DNA of 64,000 bases. Origin: Gavia stellata (taxonomy: Eukaryota > Chordata > Aves > Gaviiformes > Gaviidae). Of this stretch, positions 23,701 through 61,199 are shown in pieces. Made by a program: the position numbers and the translations under genes. Below the pieces are notes generated by a model that saw nothing but the letters and a program-made list of their open reading frames with translations, was not told where the DNA came from and made no database searches. How positions within the stretch are numbered: position 1 is the first letter of the stretch; every line of letters begins with the position of its first letter. The stretch is from NCBI RefSeq assembly GCF_030936135.1, contig NC_082600.1:3348001-3412000 (forward strand), written 5' to 3'.

Positions 23701-26700
23701 GCAGCGGCGGCACGTGGGGACCCCCCACGGGGTCCCTCGGGGACGGGTGCTGCAGGATGGCACTGCTGGGGCTGGAGAGGAGCCATCTCCACCCTTTGGT
23801 GGGGTTTATTTCCCCAAAAAAGGACCTTCTGACGCCAGGAAGTGCGTCCGGGCAAGGCATAGCCACTGGAGTGAGGGAAGGGAGGGGGTCTGGGACTCGT
23901 GGCCGTCGCTCTGCTTGGGGTGACTCTTTTTTGCCTTTTTCCCAGTTGGCTTGGCCACGGCACTGGCTTCCGAGGCGTCACTCCAAACAGCAGCGGTACG
24001 GCAGCCATCACACCCACGCGGGTCCGACTCAGCCTCCAAGACCCGATAGCCGTTTGAACAGGGTTTGCCACGAGCCTCCGAGCTCCGTTTCACATATCTG
24101 GTTGCAGAGGAAGATGCTCTGGTCTTCCTCTGACCCGGCATAGGGGATGGCTGGGGGTGGGAAGGATGTTCCGACCCGGCCGTGCTCCCAAGGCCGCCGA
24201 TGGCTTTTCCCACGATCTGATTTGCAAAAAAAAAAAAGGCGCTTGATGGGGGTACCGCAAATGCAGGACGGCCCTGACAAACCCCAACGAGGAACAGGGT
24301 GCAGCCAAATAAACAGCCCAAATGTTTGTATTTGCAGCCTTTGCCAAGGCAGCGACGTGGATGAACTCGAGCTGTGAGATCGGGACGTGAAATCAGATGT
24401 TTTTGGGACGGCTGAAGCTCGTGGGACAGAAGGGAGGAGTGGTGCAAGGGCAATTGGAGGGTGCAAAGGCAGCGCAGCGCTGGGAAGGGGGTTTGGTGGG
24501 GACCACAGGGATGTGCCACTGGGAAGATGATGCCTTTCTGGGCATAGACTGGGGGAAAAGGTGCATAAATGATGGTTGGCCCCAGGCGGCCGCAGAAGTG
24601 CCAAGGAGCACCTTAAATCCAGTGGCGAAATGTGTGGCGGTGGAGGCTGAGTGCAAGGGGACGAGGTTCAACCTAGCCGGAGGACGGCTGAGGGCGGCAC
24701 ATCGGCCATTGGCAGCTGCTCCAAGACCTGAGCTAATGTTTAGCTTTGGACTTCGCCAAGTTGTTCGAGGGACAAAGGAGGACGAGGGCAGGTGACCCGC
24801 GCGGGACAGAGCGTGGGTGCAAGCCGGCACGGTGCCCAGGGCTGGGGCTCTGCCCGCACTGCCGCAGCTCCTGCACGAGCTCCATGATTTCTGGGTGTAA
24901 TGTCTACCGATTTCAGTTCAGCGGGAGGACATTTGCTGACAAGACCTCGCTGAGCTCCCCTGTTTAGCTCAGCCTTTCATACAATGCTCAGCCCTTCCTG
25001 ATTTATTACATTCCCAGCAGGCGTTTGCAAGGGCTGCACTAAGAGGATGCAGTGGAAAGGGCGACGAGCCTGGTGGCATCGCTGACGAGGCTGCAAAAGC
25101 ATCCCCGGCACAGGCACAGGGCTGAGCACGTCCCACTAGCCTGGATAACCCGCCCTGGGAGGCATCTCGTCTCTATTTAAACCCCCCTCTCCTGGGACAT
25201 TATTAAGGACGCGTCTATTAAATTGCTCTGTGTCACTTTGGCACGGCGCGTCCCCATCACCACCCGCGGTCCCCGGGCAGCTCTCATTTGACCGTGGCCA
25301 TGTGTTTTCTCTCCATCCCCATCACCCCGCAGCATCCCAGACCTTTACGTTTCGAGTTTTGCCTTGCCAGGCAATTTTGCGGAGCAACGTTTTCCAATCC
25401 CAGATTATTCTAATGACACCACTGAAGAGCTAAAAATAGGAGAAAGGCATTTTCTGCCTCTCCCCCACCAGCCGCTGCTGGGAGCACGGGGATGGCGCCG
25501 GCAGCGGGAGCCTCCGAGGTGTTTGCGGGGAGCGTTTGGAGAGCATCACACCTCCCCTTTCCTTTCCCAGCCGTGGATCTTTAAATATCTGGCCCAAATC
25601 CACACGAGCCTGTAGCTGGTTAACTCTTTCTTTGCATTCAAATCAAAAGGAAATTGGGCATATAAATTGGGCTGGCCAAGGAAACGGGGCGGTGGGTCCG
25701 AAACCGCCCCGGGGAGCTCCTGCACGTGCCGGGGTAGGAAGCACCGAACCTGCAGGAGTGACTTGGCCGTGGTGTGGGTGGCGGGGATGGGGTGGCAGGG
25801 ATGGGATGGTGGGAGTCTCCCGGCTTCCGTGGGGACCTCCTGGCTCCCATGGGAACCTCCCAGCTCCTTCATGAGCACGTACTCTGCCCCGGGTCGGGAG
25901 CGGTGGATAAACCGGTGTCAGCGGCAGGGAGAGCCCGAAGCCCCCCGGCACGCCCTGCCGGGCACGATGGCTTTCCTTCTTCCACCCACCATTTTCTTTT
26001 CAGGGCAACGCTCAGCGCAGCACATGCTGGGTTATTTTTCTGTTTTATTTTTATTTAAGGCACCTTGTGGGATCCTGCACTCACCAAGGGTGGCTGGAGC
26101 TTGGGAATCTGCAGGGACATCAGGACATCATGGCCTCACTGGCCCTTGGAGGCCACTGCACGGCGGCCGGGTCGAGCCTGCGCTACCAGCCTGGGCGGGG
26201 GGAGCAAAACGTGCCGCTGCTGCCAAATCACGTGCCGAAAACTGTCACTAAGGACTTCACCCGCGGCTTCAAACCGGATTCCTGGAGCCCACACTGGGAA
26301 AAGGTCTGTGCATCACCCTAGGCATGAAAACTGGTCCCAGCGTGCAGGCAAGGATGCATACGGTGAGCTGGGGAGCAGCCAGCCAGCCCGGGGTCATCTC
26401 CATCCCCATCAGGGACACAACTGCACATTTTTGCCCTCAGGGCAGGGCAGGTCCTAACCAGAGGCAGATTAAACCCCCGCGCCAAGGCCCTCGGGTCGGG
26501 ATTCAGCTGAAGCTGAGCCGGAGGCAGGCCGGGCTTCGCGGGCCGGTCAGAGCAGGAGGAGAAGCGGCCGATTCCTGCTGCCGCAGAGGGGAACAGAAAC
26601 GCCGGTGAGCTGGGGAGGTGGCGGCTGCCCCTGCCACACGCCGGGGATTGCACTGGAGCGGAGCGGCTCAGCCCCGGCCACCGGCCGCGAGACGGATGAG

Positions 26701-26744
26701 TCAGAGGTTTTGGGCACAATGGGAAGTGCGGGCTCAGCAGGGAC

Positions 26745-26792
26745 GGGGACACGCCGGGATGGGGACGTGCCGGGATGGGGATGTGCCAGGAC
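26745..26792. repeat. 16-bp G-rich minisatellite, 3 copies
   Basis: Three consecutive 16-bp units begin at 26745, 26761 and 26777, each starting GGGGA and containing a GCC core. The first two differ at two positions and the third is more diverged. Slippage repeat with no evident function. Confidence 0.85.
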
Positions 26793-29700
26793 GGGGCCTC
26801 AAGGCTGATGGGCACTGCGTCGCTGCGAGCAAAACCTCCTCCGGGGCAGGGTGCAGAAGCAGCAGGAAGAAACGCGGCTTTTGCCCGCCTGGTCGCGGCG
26901 AGAGGAAGGAAACGGGTGAACTCATGGCGGCGCGCACGGAGAGGGCCATGCCACGCGTCCTCCTCGTCCTGCTGGCAGCCGGACCGGCCACCGGCGAAGG
27001 GCTGCCTGCAGTTCCCAGCTGGCACTGGCAGGGTACCAGGGACCACATCCCAGCTCCGCAAGAGCCATCTCCAGCCCGGCTGCTTCCCCAAGGCGTCCCC
27101 ACCTCCCTCCCGCCCACTGCTGTCTTCTCCCTTGCACAGCCTTTTCCTTGTTAAAGAAAAAAACCAACAAAAAACCAACCAGCAAACCAAACCCAGAACT
27201 GCAAGAGGAATAAACCCATAACCAAGCCAAAGCAGGAGCCCTGTGTCACCACCCACCCCGAGTCACCCCGACAAGCCCTCGGCTGCCCCACATCCCACAT
27301 GGGAGCTCGCGAGGACAGAAAGAATTGGCACACGCTAATTACAGGCACGAAGACGGAGGTGCTGCTTGCGGGCCACGCAGCCTCAGGTACACGGGTCTCA
27401 CAGCTCGCAGCGATGGGAGAAACCTCCCACGGCAAACCTGGGGTGGACTCCATCCATCCCAAGGGGCAGCGGGAAGCATCCTCCAGACGTATCTCTGAAG
27501 GCCAAAAAAACATTTGCCAGAATTGCAGCCACCGCTTCCTGTGTTCATCAGCATCTTCCTTCCCCTTCCCATGGGCTGGTGGCTGACAGGCGAAGGGGAT
27601 CCTCGGAAGAGGCCACTGAACTCGGATGGCAGCATGGACCACCTGCACCGTCACCCTGCCGAGGCCCCGGGGGACTCTGCAGTGCTGAGCGCACCCGAAC
27701 GCTCGCGCTCACGGCTGCAGTTGCCCACCCGCGTAGGAACAGGCACTCGCTGGCCTCTTTGTCGCAGAAAAACCCTCACTGTTTGCTCAGCAGCAGAAAA
27801 GAAACTTTCTTTTTTGTTGTTTTAGGATGTGAAAGGAGATAACTAACTGCTGGACTGTGAGGTGGAGGTCCGACAGCTTCCCCGCCCCGGGGATGACGGG
27901 GCACTGCGTTGGCAGCAAGCCCTCCACAGATTGAACCCGCACCGTTTTGGGAGGTGGGGGAAGAGGCAAAGGGTGCGATTCCTCTCCCTGCATCCCGTGT
28001 GCCGGCAGCCACACGCTCGTGGGACCGTGCCTGCAGCACGCACCGGGTCAAGGAGCCACATCGGTACCACTCAGCAGCCAAAACAGACAAAATTGCTACA
28101 GTTTTGGAGTTGGTTTTTTCCCCAGGCAGGGCACGTGCAAACCGGTATCCTGTGCTCATCGTCTCTCTCCTTCAGCTGGGCACAGCCCACCTCCTGGGGA
28201 CCTAAGAGGAGAAGGCAAGCGCGGCTGGGGGTGGGAGCCCCTGTATGTAATGCCCCGGCGCCGAGGGGGCGAGTTACGGCGTTGCTGCGCCGTTTGCAGC
28301 AGCTCCTCGGCTGAGGCTCAGGAAATGGCACAACGGCAGCAATCAGCCGCAGGCTCCGGGGCATCTGCTCCCTCTAAACGAACCAGAGACACAGTTTAAC
28401 TGAGCCACTTGCCCATTTACTGAGGACCCACTGCAATCCGTGGGAGCAGGAGCAGATCCGCCGTAATAAAAAGCCTTTTCTAGCGCTATCTCTTAATGCC
28501 GCAGGCAAGAAATATCAGTTTCTAAGAGGGAAATCCATTTGTCCAGGATTACATGCACAGAAAATGATTATACAGCTGCGGAGGACAGACTTTCCCAAGC
28601 GAAGCCACCAGCCCCCTGGGACACGTGGGCGCAGGTCCTGGCCCCTCGCAGTCCCGGGGGGCTCTGCAGCAGTGCCGGGTGACGCACGGGAATTGCTTGT
28701 GGATGGCTGGATCCGGACGCCGGTGCACTCTGCGGCAGCTGCCCCGTGTCCCATGCTCTTCCTAGCAAAGAAATAAAAAATAATCACAGAGTGTCAAAGG
28801 TGAATCTCCTGAGGTCCCGCAGGTTTCTGAGCTGTGTCATGACTAATACCGTGACAAGAAGTGATCAGCGATTTTTGCGGTTGGTGCTGAGTGGGCATTA
28901 AACACCGTGCTCCATCCCTGACCGCATCCAGGCGCCCTGGCTGTCACTCTAAGTGGCGGTGAAAAGCTACACCGGCTGTCATAGCGAAGAGTAAGCAGCC
29001 CAGCAAAGCCCCAGTGGGACCACAGGACGACGGCACCGCCACCGGTGTCGCTGAGACACAGGTGCCACCGGAGGCACCGGGCAGGAATGAGCCACCCGCC
29101 AAGGCTGCGGTATGACCCGAGCACGAGGCGATGCCGCCCCGGCACACAAGCATCACGGCTCTCCCGTGGAAATCACCCGCAATCCACACAGCACGTTTCT
29201 CATCATTCGAGCTGGTGTTGAAATTATTCCAGAAAATTATCCATTACTTAAGTGTGACATTCGGCAAACGCCCTGGACACCCAAACGTCTCCGCCCATGA
29301 CCGGTGGCACCAAACCAGCTCCTGCAGCTGTGGCACAAGGAGCTTTGCTGGTCTCTCTTGCGAGGGTGTAATCAAGTTTTGGCAAGACGATGCGGATGAC
29401 GGGTACCCAGCTCGGGCACCACGGCTTTGGTGCTGCCGGCTCCCGCGGCAGCCAGCTCGGAGGCAGCTGCACAGCCGTCAGAGCCAAGGGAGGGATGAGC
29501 TCTGCCATGCAGAGAGCGCTGGGACAGATTTGGGCTGGTACGGTGTTGGCAGGGATGGGAGCTGTTCTCAGGAGCGCCTGCTGTGCCCCAGGGGCCGGGC
29601 AGAGCCTGACACGGGCAAAGCCGTGTGCGGGCACCGCCAGGCACCTCGCCACGGCCAAACCTCACCAAAGACACCCCGTGTTTATGAGAGCAGTGCCAAC

Positions 29701-31321
29701 GCTCACTCTTCCCAAGGGGACAGGGCCGGGACAAAAAGCCAATGGGGACAAACGGGACGGGTGAGGGAGCGGCGAGGCCGGCAAGCAGAAGTAATCCCCA
29801 CCAGCCCTACCGGCACCCCCTCCCCAGCCACTGCGGAGCTCAGCCCCGGCAGGAGGATCCCAACCCCCTTTCTAAAAAGCCTGGTTTTCCTCCCAAAAAA
29901 GCAGCCGTTTCATCTGGTGGCTCAAGGGACAAGACGCAGAGAGGCAGCAGCTGCGGCGCACATGACCCCCCTCTCCCCATTGCCCTGGTTAACGGCGGTT
30001 TCCTCTTCACAGAGACTGAGCAGCGGCAGCAGATGCAGTTGGGTTTTACATCCCGCCTCGCAGTGGGTGCAGCCGGCGATGGGGAGATGGCGCGGGGGGT
30101 GACGGGACCCAGCCCCCCCTCACCAAGGTCCCTCTCGCCCAATGACGTTCACAACTTGAGCACTGCAGGTGTGAAGTTGAGGGCACGGAGCAGCCGGCGG
30201 CTGCGCGTGGGGAAGAGAAAAAGCACGACTTCCTCCCTTTTGTCTTCTGAACGAGAGATCCGAGCCCGTATATAAAAGGAAGTGCCTGAAATCGCACGCC
30301 CCATAGATAAAATACAATTATTCTGTCGGCACCAAACCCCTGAGAAATGCTGCTCCCGGGGGTCGGTCAGCGCAGAGGCCGAGTTTGCAGGGAGATGCTA
30401 CCAGGGAATGGCACAGCTCTCGCACTATCCTCACAGCGCACCTTCGGACAACTCCTCTGAACGAGTTTCCACCAGGGAAGCCATGCTGGTGTAAACACGC
30501 CAGTAAATATCTTCCTGCAGGCCACTGGTTAATAAAGGAGCTCTTTTCATAACACGTTAACAAATAATGCATGCAGTTACGACAAATTACATTCTCGCTT
30601 TGCCGTGCATTCACTAATCATCGCTGTTGTGCTTTGCAAGCCAGGGCAGTGCTTTATGAAGTGTGAAGTTCGTTAAGGAACGCTCTCACGGGAGATAAAG
30701 GGAGCCTGAGCTCAGGGCAGATCCAGCAAGCGCCTGGGTGACCGCAAACAGGAGTGCCTCCAAAACCAACAGCCGAGGTTTTGAGAAAACTCAGCAGATT
30801 TCGCTTAAATATTCAGGTTTCTGAAGTAGGGACCACTCATGCTGCGCGCAGCATGATGAGGAAAGGCGCCGGGAACGGGCTGTTACAATTCACGTTGAGC
30901 AGCACCTCTGTCACAACGGACCTACTTTCAAAGCAGGCACTCAGGGCTGCGGGATGATGCAGGCAGCCGCAGCCGCTTCCACTCCAGAGCAGAAACGAGA
31001 TTTCCTTTGAAATTAAATCTCAAAGTCATCACTGCACAACGAGAGGCAGCTTGGTGAGGAATACCAAGAGCAACAACGAACCCGCTCACCAGAATCGTTT
31101 GAAGGTGTCAAACTTTAATGCTGCAGATCCTCATACCAGAAAAGCGCAGGTGGAATTAAAAGGAAGAACAATTTCATGCAGGCGCAGGGACCATCTGCAC
31201 ATTCTATCTGTGCGGCACCTACCACCGTGACAGCCCCTGCTCCTGGAAGGAGACTCCCAGGACCTCAGCAACGCAGGAATGACACAGAAACCACACCAAG
31301 ACCCATCTCAAGTGCAGAAGT

Positions 31322-31327
31322 TTTATT
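31322..31327 (-). promoter_or_regulatory. Candidate distal polyadenylation signal AATAAA
   Basis: Read on the minus strand this is AATAAA. It could serve a long 3' UTR or an alternative last exon of VCPKMT, about 1 kb downstream of the predicted stop codon. Use is uncertain because a nearer signal exists at 32035-32040. Confidence 0.35.
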
Positions 31328-32014
31328 GAGTGGCTCTGCAGGGCTGTGTGATCGAGCCCGCTCACAGCTTTCTCCTCACAGAGCCTTTGGTGCGGTGTCC
31401 TCGGATCTGCTCTGCGAGCACTCGGGAAGCCGCCCGCTGCTCTGACAAGCGGCTGCCCAGCAGAGGTAACCAGAACACGCACCCAGCGCTGCTCCAGCTG
31501 AAGCTCTGGTTCCGTTTTCTGCCTCCCTCTGCCTCAGCCGTCAACAGCTCACAACTGCCCTCTTGGAAGGCACTATCAGTGGATCTAATCTAACAAGCCC
31601 ACTTCTTCTGGTGCCTCATGCCAAGCCCACCATCGAGAAGCCATTCTGTAGATGAGTCACAAACCACACTGGAGACAGCCCCTTTGTGGTGTTATTCTAT
31701 ACCCTCTCCCTCTTCTCCAGAGCTCTACCAGCTGCCAGAGGACAGATACTGTGGTCAGAGATCTCACGATGGAAAATTCTGTGAAGAGATTTAAAAAAAA
31801 AAAAAAGTATGGATTTTTAAGTGGCCCGTTTTTGTTTAAGCACTGGACCCACATGTTGTGTCAGCACAATATGCAAAGTATTTTCTTCATGCATAACTGT
31901 CTGCTCCATCAATTAACCAAAAAATGGTCTAACCAACCCTGACAGGTGCTAAGCACTACCTCTAGAGACTGGTTTTGAGGAGAGGGCTGTACAGCAGAGC
32001 ACACAGTACTAAAA

Positions 32015-32342
32015 GCAGCAGTGGGCATACTATTTTTATTACTTTGGTGCCTCAAAACTCCAGTTTTGAGATCCCACTGCGCTACAGAGCACGGAAGCAG
32101 AAGAGAAAGTCAGCGTGCAGCTCAAGGATGGTCCTGCTGAAGACAAAGGCTGGCACCTGGCAGAGCGTGGGGTTTTGGAACAAAGGAGCTCCTTTGTACA
32201 AGCACGGTTCCAGTCTGCAGTTTCACAGGGTCCCTAATGGTATTTCACAGTCAGTTTAGAGCTTCACCCCTGGAACGCTCACACTGTGCCAAGTAAACAG
32301 CAGCTCTGCGAACTCCTGGCAGCGTTCGCTGCGCCAGTTCAA
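32015..32342 (-). other. VCPKMT: VCPKMT 3' UTR (inferred)
   Basis: Non-coding sequence follows the TAA stop at 32343. An AATAAA hexamer on the minus strand at 32035-32040 predicts cleavage about 20 nt further on, giving a compact 3' UTR of roughly 330 nt. The end is inferred. Confidence 0.55.
32035..32040 (-). promoter_or_regulatory. VCPKMT: Polyadenylation signal AATAAA for VCPKMT
   Basis: A canonical hexamer on the minus strand, about 300 nt after the predicted stop codon and in the correct orientation. Confidence 0.55.
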
Positions 32343-36099
<3,757 letters not shown>

Positions 36100-36100
<1 letters not shown>

Positions 36101-39100
36101 GGTAACTGTTCCGCGTAAACCGCTCCCCAACCCCTCCCGACCAACTCTCCTGGACGTTGGCCGTGAATGACAGGAAAGCATGTTCTGGGCTGCCCTTGCT
36201 TGACAGAAAAACTCGGTTTTACTTGTTTTTAGTGCGCGCTGGCAGCACAGGAGCGAACGTGAAGCCGCCACGTGAACTGGCTGGGTCGTCGCAGGGGAGA
36301 AGGCGAGCGGCCATCGCTCATCCGGGCGCCGCGGCCTTGTGCGCGCTCGCCACGGTCCCGCTCCCCTCAGAGGTGAGAAACCTCCGTTTGGAGGCCACGG
36401 GCAGGAGCTCGCCTGGCAGTAAGTCAGACCTTCCTGGTTTAGCCCAGCAGTTTCTGCAGAGGTTAAGCAGACTTCAAACACCAGCCAGAGGAAGGAGCTG
36501 CGAAGAAAGTTTTCCACCTGTGCGCTGCCTGAAAGTTAACGCACGGTGACTTAAAATCTACCTTCCCAAGTTACTCGGTGCTGCCTGTGGGCATGCAGTC
36601 CCACTTAGAGCCACAGGATTGCTAGAAATCGCAGGTGGTGTAGACCCCCATCCAACGTTTAAACTTACAAAAAGGTTTTGAAAAAGCAGCTGGATAGGAG
36701 TTGACTGCGCATCAACATTTTTAAGTGCAAAGGCTTTTGATTTTTTCCTTGGATACGTGGAAGAAAGTTTTTATTACTTTATTTCCTAGCATTTCTTACT
36801 AATGCTCACTCCCTCCCCCAGGGAGGAGTTACTGCATTTGCTAGGGATTCTGAATGGTATATTCAGACTCGTAGTGTATTTCTGAAAATCGGAGTAAATC
36901 TGGAAAAAAAAAAAGAAACGATGGGGTTTTTTTTCCCCCCCTTCTTGTTTGTTGTCTGCTATAGCCAAGTCATAGCACCAAAGGAGTTACTATTCCAGCT
37001 CCAGAACAGGGGGAAATGATAAAACTCAGTAACTCAAAATAGAATCACAGAAAACAACTAGAAGGATGTTTCTTTTGCTGTTAACTGCCTTCACATTCCA
37101 TCTGTTTATCTGCACTTTTCTGAGGGAACTGCCTTTTCCCACACAAGCCAACTTCAAACCCAGCAATTTCACATTTTTCCCCTCTAGCATTTTTTTTCCT
37201 CTTTTTATCTATCCCTCTAATTATGAAGGAACTGAAATGTTAATATATTGCTATCTTGGCATCCTCTTGAACCGCAGTGGTGGGAATCTGACTGCCTTCG
37301 ACCACTTCCACGGCCGAACAGTTACTTTGGGAACGTGTGTTGCTGTACCCGCTGTACGTCATGCTGCTGGCGTCGCTGCTGCCGCCCTGCCTTGGAATGC
37401 TTCTTTGTTTTTGTATTTTCCAGCTCCTGTTATGCTTGGAGGACAGTTTAATTGTGTGGTAAGTGACCCATAAGCAAGGCCCCTTTTCTGAATCATGCTG
37501 TGATTTATGTACTTCAGGTTAACTCCAGAACTGGCCCTGGAAAGGTAAGAGTCGTGTTTCACGCATGGGAAATGCGGCTGGGAACGTTGTTTAGCTGCTG
37601 CCTTCTGCACAAGTATCTCGTGTTTTCACATTATTGGCCCCGTTGGGAGGTCTAATGTAAGAGGTTCCTGTTCTCCTCTTCCCTCATCCTCCTGGAGCTT
37701 TACTGTCCCAGCACTGCTATTGATCAGTTGTGGGTGGTGATGCTCCAAGCCCAGCCTGCAAAAAAACCACAGGATCTTTTTCCATATCCGGTTTAAAGCA
37801 CAACCAGACACAGTTGAAGGGGCACCAGGGCACAAGAGGTGAGCGGCTGAGGAAGGCGGTGGGGTGAGGGACTTGCTTAACAGGACCTGCCCCTGGCAAA
37901 ATAGCAATGTGGACTCGCAGGCTCCTGTCTGTCCCATTGGTCCCTGGCAGAGGACAGGTCCTGAGCGCCCACCAGGAACCACAGTCACCTCCTTTGCTGC
38001 CCAGGACATCCCCAGACAGCAGCAAGAGGCTCTTGCAGGAATGCCTACCTCTCTCCATGTTAACCTAATGGAGAACGATGGCCTAGGCTTGAGACTTTAA
38101 CTGCGTCGCTCCTCCTCACAAAACCATTCTGCGCCCCGCTGAAAGTTACGTATTTCTTCTTCTCTGGCTTCAACTGTGGAATTTAGAACTGCTGCCCAAA
38201 ACCACTCTTCCACAATCAGGTTTAAGAATTAAAAGAAGGAAGTGTTTCACGGCCCCCCAGGTATTTTTGTAGGCTGTCAACATAAAATGTAAGTTGACTC
38301 TTCTGAGAATGGCACCCCTGCACAGCATCATTTCAAGGTTAACTCTAATAAATGTATACTCCTGCTTCCACAAGTTTAAACTCTTCTCGAAGTCCATCAC
38401 AAACCAGAACCTTGCAAAGCTCTTGATGGAGGGAAGTACTTTGATTAATCTACTAGTCAGCAGATGTTCAGCCTAAAATGATCTGGTAAGGGCTTTGCAG
38501 AGTCAGGACCAAAATATAAAGCTGTGATATATTTTAGTAGGGGATATTGAAAACGCTTCCAGTCTAAGCACTTGTACAGGAAGGTATAAAGCTGACATTT
38601 ATATATTCTAAAATTTGGGAGAGGTTTTTTCCCCCCTTCGACAACACACAAAATGTAAAAGTCTGAAAAAATATTAACTCGTCTTCCAGCAATAGCTGCT
38701 GGTGAGGACTTCAGAAGAGTTAATACAAGGACATAAATAAAAAATTTCACTTGTTCAACTTACTCTGCAGATCACTGGAACAGTGAAACCGGACAGCGTG
38801 CCTTTGCTATGTAGAGAGTGTTAGGGGGGTACTTCACTGAGCAGAATTTCACCACCAGATACCAATGGAAGAGTTCTTCCCAAACTTACAGGAAAGAGTA
38901 TGAGTTGTGTTTTTACTGCAAAGGAAAAAAACCCTAATCAAGACACCGTCCATTTCCTGCACTCCCAGTTCATGCATCTCAAATGTGGGACTTCTTGAGT
39001 GTTACTTTTGCAAAATGAAGCAGCTCTCCTTTATAAAGCGTGTTCTGCCCCTTGCACGAATGGCCCTCAGGGTGACACCTCAGGCAGATTCTACCCCTCT

Positions 39101-39590
39101 CTTCTTTCTCAGGAAAGGAGTATGAGGGCACAGGCAGTACGAGAAGAACATCCAAGAGACAGATGGCAAGATATGTCTTCCCAGGAGAAAAAAACTGGCA
39201 CCCCTCCCCAGGCATACCGCCTCTCCTTTTCCAGAGGGAATGCCCAAGACAGTTGGAGTAACATAGGCAGGCTGATGAAAAGCCGGAGTGTGACTTGGGA
39301 GCCTGAGCTGCTGCAAATCCCACCACAGTGCAAATCCCACCTCCAGCCAGGAGCCAGAAACAATGGAAACTGCTTCTCCATCTTGAGGGGCCGAGGCATC
39401 TGATGGGTTAGTAGGTGGAGGGAAAGGTTAAGCATCCCAGGGAGCTGTCGTGTATCAGGCCCAACTGCAGACCGAAGGACAACCAAAGCTGAGAATAGCA
39501 GCATGGAAAATTGGGGCATTTTGTATTGCCAAAGACTTACCAAATCCAATTCCCGACCTTGTCCTTACAAGGAATACGCACTACTCAAGC
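36100..39590. other. Intergenic between SOS2 3' end and VCPKMT promoter
   Basis: Mostly AT-rich, with no recognisable exon. A 135-aa plus-strand frame at 37066-37473 starts with a hydrophobic stretch but resembles no family known to me. No CR1 or other repeat was identified here. Confidence 0.55.
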
Positions 39591-39614
39591 TCTTAAAAAT
39601 TAAGACTGGGGTGA

Positions 39615-39620
39615 TTTATT
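39615..39620 (-). promoter_or_regulatory. SOS2: Candidate distal polyadenylation signal for SOS2
   Basis: Minus-strand AATAAA at the far end of the AT-rich block downstream of the SOS2 stop codon. Confidence 0.4.
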
Positions 39621-40687
39621 AATCTTGTTAAGAACTCTGATACAAAGCACAGTAAAAGGCCACAGACCAGTAAATAAAATGTGGCTTCTGGCCACTTTAT
39701 AAATGCTGCTACAGTACTACCAGTAAAACAGACTCACTCTCACACCAGTTCAAACAAGTAGTTCAACTGGCAAATAAAAGTTCCATTCACTTATCAGTTC
39801 AAAAAGTTTAATAAAGCTTTAAGTGTTTGCTGGTTTAAATGCTACCAATTTCCAAAATGGATTCACGATTAAGTTATGTGAGATCTAAAGAAAGTTATTA
39901 GGTTTGGAAGGCAAGACTGTTCCTAAGCCAGAGGAAACACTTCTGACTGTGTAAGATTGCAAGAGTAGCAGACTGTAATATAGGCCTCAAGTCACTTAAA
40001 TTTATACAGGTTACTAGCATTATCTGTAAATATACAATATAAACAATTGTACATACGCGGCATATAGCTTTGTTCTCCAGAACAGTAGACAACTCTTTAG
40101 CTTAAGACATCTTCGCCTACCAAAACAAAAAGGCACATCTGAACAAGATGCATGCTAAGTACTAGGGATCCTTTCCGATACCCGAGACAGGTAGTCCTTG
40201 TTCATCCTTTCTCAAAATAATCAAGACCAACTGAATATTTTGGTATTTAGATTTCAACCTATTTTTCTTTTCTGTCTTCAGCAGCAAATCAATGGCAATT
40301 AAGACATGGCATTAAAATATTCGAGAACAGTAGCTGTCACTCATGAACCTCCAAGCTTACACCAAGTTAGCAGGCAAGCGGCCAGAGGTTTAACATTGGT
40401 AACACTGTATATCCTCGTGTTGTGTAATCATCCCATTGTTTGTTTTTTTTTTAATTAAAAAAAAAGGCCACTAGTGCTCAAATTTGAAAAAATTCCACAG
40501 ACGCACCTTTTTTGGCTCAGTGCAATTAAATGATGTCAGTTTAAATTCATTTAGTGTAGTTTACAGTGCAAAAGATATATTTTGTATACTGGCATAACTG
40601 TCGGCACTGAAGATGTGAAACAAGGCAATGCTGCAGATCACCTGAGGGTAATGCTGTCGAACAGACGCAGGCTAGAGCGTGTGTAGT

Positions 40688-40693
40688 TTTATT
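40688..40693 (-). promoter_or_regulatory. SOS2: Candidate proximal polyadenylation signal for SOS2
   Basis: Minus-strand AATAAA about 150 nt after the stop codon. It could yield a short 3' UTR isoform. Confidence 0.4.
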
Positions 40694-40841
40694 TTTCCAA
40701 TTTAAACTTTTTTTTTTTTGATCAGCAGCACTTTAAGAGCATAATTTGTGAAAGTACTAAAATACACTGCCTTTTTTGAATAAATAAAAAAAAGGAACTT
40801 TACAAATACTATTCCAGTGTCAATGACTACTATGGCTAAGG

Positions 40842-61160
<20,319 letters not shown>

Positions 61161-61199
61161 CTGCGACATAATAAACATTTTTCTTTCACATTTGTCTAG

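Larger units (their letters stand above)
9650..31300. other. GC-rich interval without protein genes; possible lncRNA territory
   Basis: About 21 kb with no recognisable exon on either strand. The many overlapping open frames on both strands reflect GC-rich, stop-poor DNA. The stretch is studded with G-runs (about 11672-11691, 19100-19108, 19867-19878), poly-A or poly-T tracts (16461-16477, 18691-18702) and short tandem repeats. In human, the ARF6-VCPKMT interval contains long intergenic RNAs (I recall LINC01588 and LINC01599) and no coding gene, so an avian lncRNA is plausible. Its exons cannot be placed from sequence alone. Confidence 0.55.
39595..40841 (-). other. SOS2: SOS2 3' UTR (inferred)
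   Basis: AT-rich, non-coding sequence directly follows the SOS2 stop codon. AATAAA hexamers read on the minus strand occur at 40688-40693 (proximal) and 39615-39620 (distal). The distal one would give a 3' UTR of about 1.25 kb. The true end needs transcript data. Confidence 0.5.

Noticed and set aside
26318-27256. 312-codon minus-strand frame
   Set aside because: Its start is followed by a chance hydrophobic stretch encoded by a poly-T-rich patch. The rest is low-complexity and overlaps equally long frames on the other strand.
29131-30102. 323-codon plus-strand frame
   Set aside because: No conserved motif. It is a stop-poor frame in GC-rich DNA, and alternative frames on both strands are also open.
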